This document shows, in pieces, positions 58,662 to 62,204 of a DNA stretch of 62,204 nucleotides. The translations under genes were made by a program, and so were the position numbers. Positions within the stretch are counted from its first letter, which is position 1. Each line of letters begins with the position of its first letter. The notes beneath the pieces were generated by a model. The model was given only the letters and a program-made list of their open reading frames with translations, searched no databases and had not been told where the DNA came from. The stretch lies in NCBI RefSeq assembly GCF_001648555.1, contig NZ_LQXM01000019.1:1-62204 (forward strand), read 5' to 3'. Source of the DNA: Rossellomorea aquimaris TF-12 (lineage in GTDB: Bacteria; Bacillota; Bacilli; Bacillales; Bacillaceae_B).

Positions 58662-59300
58662 TTATTGACCTCCACCACCACTGCTCTCTCCATTTTGTTG
58701 ACCTCCACCGGCAGAGGATTCTCCACCTCCACCGCCACCTTCACTTTTTCCGCCATCTTTCATTTCGCCGGCAGCTTTGAGAAGGATATCCTGGAGCTTG
58801 GCTTTAAATAGTGGGCTTTCAAACGTTTCGAGAATCACTTTCTGAAGATGTTCTCTATATTCCTTACTTTTCAAGGCTTCAGTTAATTCTTTCTTAAATT
58901 CAGGGTCCTTTAATAAGTCCATCATCATTCCTTGATATTCAGGGTCCTTCATTAAATCTTTGAGTAATTTTTCATTACCGTCTTTCATGCTTTTTGCCAT
59001 AGCTTCAGCAAATTTAGGATCTTCAAAGGATTTTTTCCAAAACTCAGTCCCTTTATCTGAGGTCAATGTTTTAGAGATGGTTTCAGTCACAATCCCTTGG
59101 TCCATAATCAATTCAGCCTTCATTTTCTCGTCTGACATGACTTCTTGAATCGCTTTTTTACCATCATCGGTTTTTAATATATCAACAACCATTTTCTTGG
59201 TTTCTTCATAATCCATTTTTCCACTACTAGCTTCTCCACCTCCGCCACAGGCAGATAAGAAAAGGATGAGGAGTAGAAAAGGAAAGGAATACTTAATCAT
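58662..59300 (-). CDS. gerD: GerD spore germination lipoprotein
   Basis: Clusters nutrient germinant receptors in the inner spore membrane. The 212-residue product has a lipoprotein signal with the lipobox LSAC (Cys18), a helical middle part (D-P-E/K-rich repeats such as LMKDPEYQGMMMDLLKDPEFK-like) and a Gly-rich, Ser-containing C-terminal tail. ATG 59300 is chosen after AAGGAGC; upstream in-frame ATGs at 59318 and 59375 are less likely. Reads against its neighbours. Confidence 0.94.
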   Translation of the reverse strand: MIKYSFPFLLLILFLSACGGGGEASSGKMDYEETKKMVVDILKTDDGKKAIQEVMSDEKMKAELIMDQGIVTETISKTLTSDKGTEFWKKSFEDPKFAEAMAKSMKDGNEKLLKDLMKDPEYQGMMMDLLKDPEFKKELTEALKSKEYREHLQKVILETFESPLFKAKLQDILLKAAGEMKDGGKSEGGGGGGESSAGGGQQNGESSGGGGQ

Positions 59301-59335
59301 GGGATAGGCTCCTTCCATAGAAATTCCCTTACCTT

Positions 59336-59365
59336 TAATATGAGGAAATTCAAAAAAAATATACA
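59336..59365 (-). promoter_or_regulatory. SigG-type promoter of gerD
   Basis: On the minus strand TGTATA (59365-59360), 17 bp, CATATTA (59342-59336) matches the forespore SigG consensus (TGAATA - 17/18 - CATACTA) closely. This fits the known forespore expression of gerD. Confidence 0.75.
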
Positions 59366-59450
59366 CATCCCGCACTGCAACCTAGATTTTTTATAGTAGC
59401 GTTGGTACAATCAACTGAGTGTATATTTTATTATTTGGAGGAAAATAGAA

Positions 59451-60080
59451 GTGACCATCCGAAATTGGATTCGTTTTTTTATTCATACGTTGTTAATAGG
59501 TGGACTTGTAACGGGAATTGCGTCTCTCCTCATCAGGTGGGATCAATTTGGACCATATTTTCAAGAAGGTAATGCGATTGGGATTTTATCAAGCCTATTA
59601 TGGTTTATATTTGTAGGATTTACTTTTAGTGTCATCAGCCAAATGGGATACTTTGCATACTTAACCATTCATCAATTTGGAATGGGGATGTTTAAACGAC
59701 TATGGAATCCTGTGCAAGTGGTCTTAATTGCCCTCGTTCTATTTGATTTAGTTTATTTCCGATTTAGAGCATTTGCAGTAGAGGGTGAATCGTATACCCC
59801 TTACATCTTTTTAGGGATTGGCATATTAGTGGTAGGGTTAATCGTAGCATACATGAAGAATCAACAAACAGATGCCAAAACAAATACCTTCATCTCCGCT
59901 TTGTTTTTTATGATTGTTGTCACAACATTAGAGTGGCTGCCCGTTCTATTAGTCAATTCAGTAAAATGGCTTTACCTTATGTTACTGGCGTTATTAGCAT
60001 GTAATGCTTATCAGCTTTTACGTCTTCCTAAGTATATTGAGAAATCACAAGTTGAGAGAGAAAATAAAAAAAGTAGCTAA
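59451..60080 (+). CDS. kbaA: KbaA, KinB signalling pathway activator
   Basis: In B. subtilis KbaA is required for KinB-dependent entry into sporulation. The 209 residues form about six hydrophobic transmembrane segments with short loops and a basic C-terminus. GTG 59451 follows TTTGGAGG. Divergently arranged from gerD. Confidence 0.9.
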   Translation: MTIRNWIRFFIHTLLIGGLVTGIASLLIRWDQFGPYFQEGNAIGILSSLLWFIFVGFTFSVISQMGYFAYLTIHQFGMGMFKRLWNPVQVVLIALVLFDLVYFRFRAFAVEGESYTPYIFLGIGILVVGLIVAYMKNQQTDAKTNTFISALFFMIVVTTLEWLPVLLVNSVKWLYLMLLALLACNAYQLLRLPKYIEKSQVERENKKSS

Positions 60081-60087
60081 ACCAATT

Positions 60088-60130
60088 AAAAAAGCCCATT
60101 GAGAGAATGTTTTCCTCAATGGGTTTTTTG
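60088..60130. terminator. Terminator after kbaA
   Basis: AAAAAAGCCCATTGAG pairs with CTCAATGGGTTTTTT around a GAATGTTTTC loop. Symmetric A and T runs allow termination in both directions, towards pdaB as well. Confidence 0.88.
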
Positions 60131-60174
60131 TTTGTCTCTATTTTAAAGAGAAAGTGGTTGTTGATCTCTGCTAC

Positions 60175-60236
60175 AGGATGTTTTCTTTTCGCGGGGCAGT
60201 CAACCTTCCCGTATAGGCTCCTGCAACGAAATCAAT
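60175..60236 (-). repeat. Degenerate copy of the dispersed repeat
   Basis: Read on the minus strand the block contains CAGGAGCCTATACGGG, GGTTGACTGCCCCGCGAAAAG, which follows the second half of the repeat at 34328-34440 (GAGGAGGCTCAACT then CCCCGCGGAAAGC) with many changes. Lies in the kbaA-pdaB gap. Confidence 0.45.
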
Positions 60237-60346
60237 AGAGCATGGCTCAATTTCTGCTTTGTAATGCAGATCTGTCACATACTTTAAAAGACCCTTTGGA
60301 GGAACTCAAGATATGAATTAACAATTTTGCGAAAAGTGTATTATTT

Positions 60347-61096
60347 TTATTGAATCAAACTGGATTTGGCCTCTCCATTAGAAATCATATCTGAAACGGT
60401 GATGAAGTCCCCTTTTCCTTTTAGCTCCTTTACAATAGCCGGTAAAGCTTTTTGGGTTTGCTTAGCAGAATCTGAGGCATGGAGAAGGATGATATCCCCT
60501 TTTTTCGCATCTTTAATATTATTCACAATGTCGTCGACTCCAGGATTCGTCCAATCCTTTGAGTCTACACTCCAATGAACGACCGTCAGTCCAAGAGAAT
60601 CTGCCACCTTGAGCGTTTCTTTGTTAAAATGTCCGGTTGGGACCCTTAGTAATTTCACATCTTCGACCTTTAGCTTCTTAAAAACTGCTTCAGCCTTTAG
60701 GATATCCTGTTTAATTTTATTTGGTTCCATATCTGTATAATCCAGATAAGCATATCCGAGATTGCCGATTTCATATCCTTGCTTGGCGATTTGCTCCACT
60801 AAATCAGGATGCCTTTCAGCCCAAGCGCCAGAAAGGAAAAAAGTAGCGGATTGGACGTTCATTTTTTTCAGTTCATCTAAAATCGGCTTAGCTTTTTCAT
60901 CACCCCATCCAATATTAAAGGTCATAGCCACCCCTTTTTCCCCTTTGTAAATAGCCTTAGGACCATCCTTTGTACTAAAGACAGGAAGAGTTGAAAGAGT
61001 ACTGCTATATACAAACAACGCAGTAAAAAATGAGATCACGATAATAAGGCTTATTTGTTTCAGTCTTTTCGCATTCAATGTGTAAAAAACATTCAT
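60347..61096 (-). CDS. pdaB: PdaB-like sporulation polysaccharide deacetylase homologue
   Basis: PdaB is needed to keep spores dormant in B. subtilis. The 249-residue protein has an N-terminal membrane anchor (about 14-34) and a CE4/NodB domain. Compared with B. subtilis PdaB several motif residues differ: TFD has become TFN (motif 1), HEIG is YEIG and GYNY is GYAY (motif 2), RPPSG is RVPTG (motif 3); LLHAS is kept. Activity is therefore doubtful. ATG 61096 follows GGAGGG by 8 nt; a TTG at 61102 is possible. Confidence 0.9.
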   Translation of the reverse strand: MNVFYTLNAKRLKQISLIIVISFFTALFVYSSTLSTLPVFSTKDGPKAIYKGEKGVAMTFNIGWGDEKAKPILDELKKMNVQSATFFLSGAWAERHPDLVEQIAKQGYEIGNLGYAYLDYTDMEPNKIKQDILKAEAVFKKLKVEDVKLLRVPTGHFNKETLKVADSLGLTVVHWSVDSKDWTNPGVDDIVNNIKDAKKGDIILLHASDSAKQTQKALPAIVKELKGKGDFITVSDMISNGEAKSSLIQ

Positions 61097-61132
61097 TATC
61101 AATACCCTCCGTTTAACAGTTTGTCTCTATTA

Positions 61133-61162
61133 AAGATATGCATGTCTAGAGAAAAAATATCT
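61133..61162 (-). promoter_or_regulatory. Possible SigE/SigG promoter of pdaB
   Basis: On the minus strand AGATATT (61162-61156), 15 bp, CATATCTT (61140-61133) fits the SigE pattern loosely. pdaB is a sporulation gene in B. subtilis. Low confidence. Confidence 0.35.
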
Positions 61163-61236
61163 AAGTAAGAAAAAATGATTATAAATTTCTTGTGATTGGA
61201 AAAAACTACATATACAAACATTAAGGGGTGACTTAA

Positions 61237-61467
61237 TTGTTAGGGTTGATGATTGATGATAGAGAGAAGCAAGAAATAGAGTATTTACTAAAAAGAGAAA
61301 TGGATGAAATACTATTTGACCTTAAGGATTCCCGAATAGACTATATTGTGAAAAGAGCAATGGATGAACGATATAAAATATTGTTTTCTCTTTTTAAAAG
61401 GTTTGCCAGTCACAAGGATTGTTTAAAATACTTAAAAACCAGCATCAATAAGAAAGAAACATATTGA
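61237..61467 (+). CDS. Small charged protein of unknown function
   Basis: A 76-residue protein, probably all helical, rich in Lys, Glu and Asp (DDREKQEIEYLLKREMDEILFDL and RIDYIVKRAMDERYK segments), with no membrane helix or cysteine pair. TTG 61237 is preceded by AAGGGGTGA, a strong site, which supports expression. I recall similar small proteins in other Bacillaceae but cannot name one. It lies between pdaB and an rRNA operon. Confidence 0.7.
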   Translation: MLGLMIDDREKQEIEYLLKREMDEILFDLKDSRIDYIVKRAMDERYKILFSLFKRFASHKDCLKYLKTSINKKETY

Positions 61468-61580
61468 ATCAGTTAAAGCGACTTTTGTTGGAAGTGTTCT
61501 TTTAAAAAGGACTTTTCTAAGCAAAAGTTGTTTTATTTGTCATTAGAATGAAAAAACATTAAAAAACTTTTAAAAATGTA

Positions 61581-61609
61581 TTGACCCTGTAAAAAAATCT
61601 TGATATATT
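61581..61609 (+). promoter_or_regulatory. rRNA operon promoter P1
   Basis: TTGACC (61581-61586), 17 bp, TATATT (61604-61609), preceded by A/T tracts like an UP element and followed by ACGTCGCTG, a sequence also found after P2. Confidence 0.8.
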
Positions 61610-61687
61610 ATTAAACGTCGCTGTTACGCAACGAGCTGTTGCAACAAATTATCCAAGCAAATAAGCAAAAATAATTTTAAAAAACAG

Positions 61688-61717
61688 TTGACTTCACACG
61701 ATAGTGTGTGTTAAATT
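61688..61717 (+). promoter_or_regulatory. rRNA operon promoter P2
   Basis: TTGACT (61688-61693) and TTAAAT/TAAATT (61711-61717) with 17-18 bp spacing, followed by AAAGTCGCTT. A CACAC/GTGTG inverted repeat fills the spacer. Tandem promoters about 107 bp apart are usual for Bacillus rRNA operons. Confidence 0.75.
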
Positions 61718-61833
61718 AATAAAGTCGCTTCAAACGGAAGTCGACACACATTGAACCTTGAAAACTGAACAAAACAAGACAAAACGTCAACGTTAATTCT
61801 AGATTTACAAGTAACACAAGAGCTATTCAAACT

Positions 61834-62204
<371 letters not shown>

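Overview
The window is a low-GC Gram-positive chromosome segment from a spore-forming Bacillaceae species. This rests on near-syntenic gene order with Bacillus subtilis from the ctsR operon through the S10-spc-alpha ribosomal superoperon to pdaB, on strong AGGAGG-type ribosome binding sites with many TTG and GTG starts, on sporulation and germination genes (sigH, cwlD, gerD, kbaA, pdaB), and on a Firmicutes-like 16S rRNA 5' end. The species cannot be fixed from what is visible.

Layout. 1-1023: the tail of an upstream rRNA operon (terminator, a 5S rRNA relic split by an unexplained insert, and two 21-bp periodic arrays). 1027-8272: stress operon ctsR-mcsA-mcsB-clpC, then radA and disA. 8484-12380: yacL, ispD, ispF, gltX. 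12377-16431: a cysteine T-box leader driving cysE-cysS-mrnC-rlmB-rae1. 16437-21711: sigH, rpmG, secE, nusG, rplK, rplA, rplJ, rplL and an rsmC-like methyltransferase. 21944-29152: rpoB and rpoC. 29312-34043: L7Ae-like protein, rpsL, rpsG, fusA, tuf. 34560-49739: the S10, spc and alpha operons with secY, adk, map, infA and rpoA embedded. 50034-54315: ECF transporter energizing module, truA, rplM, rpsI. 54316-56015: a repeat-rich, gene-poor stretch with an orphan TetR regulator. 56157-61467: ybaK, cwlD, salA, gerD (minus), kbaA, pdaB (minus) and a small conserved-looking protein. 61581-62204: tandem rRNA promoters and the first ~370 nt of 16S rRNA.

Functionally the window joins the transcription core (rpoA, rpoB, rpoC, nusG, sigH) to the translation core (about 30 ribosomal proteins, EF-G, EF-Tu, IF-1, two tRNA synthetases, rRNA and tRNA modification), with protein export (secY, secE), protein quality control by arginine phosphorylation (McsB with ClpC), c-di-AMP synthesis (DisA) and sporulation control. 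Leader RNAs recognised: Cys T-box, L10 leader and L13 leader. Candidate or unassigned structured leaders lie before nusG, rplK, rplA, tuf, rpsJ and ecfA1.

Nearly all genes are conserved housekeeping genes, and I see no convincing new multi-gene system. The points most worth checking are non-coding: the interrupted 5S relic, the two exact 21-bp-period arrays, the branched RNA element upstream of ecfA1, and the structured stretch near 54.6 kb. A PdaB that appears to have lost several deacetylase motif residues is the main protein-level oddity.
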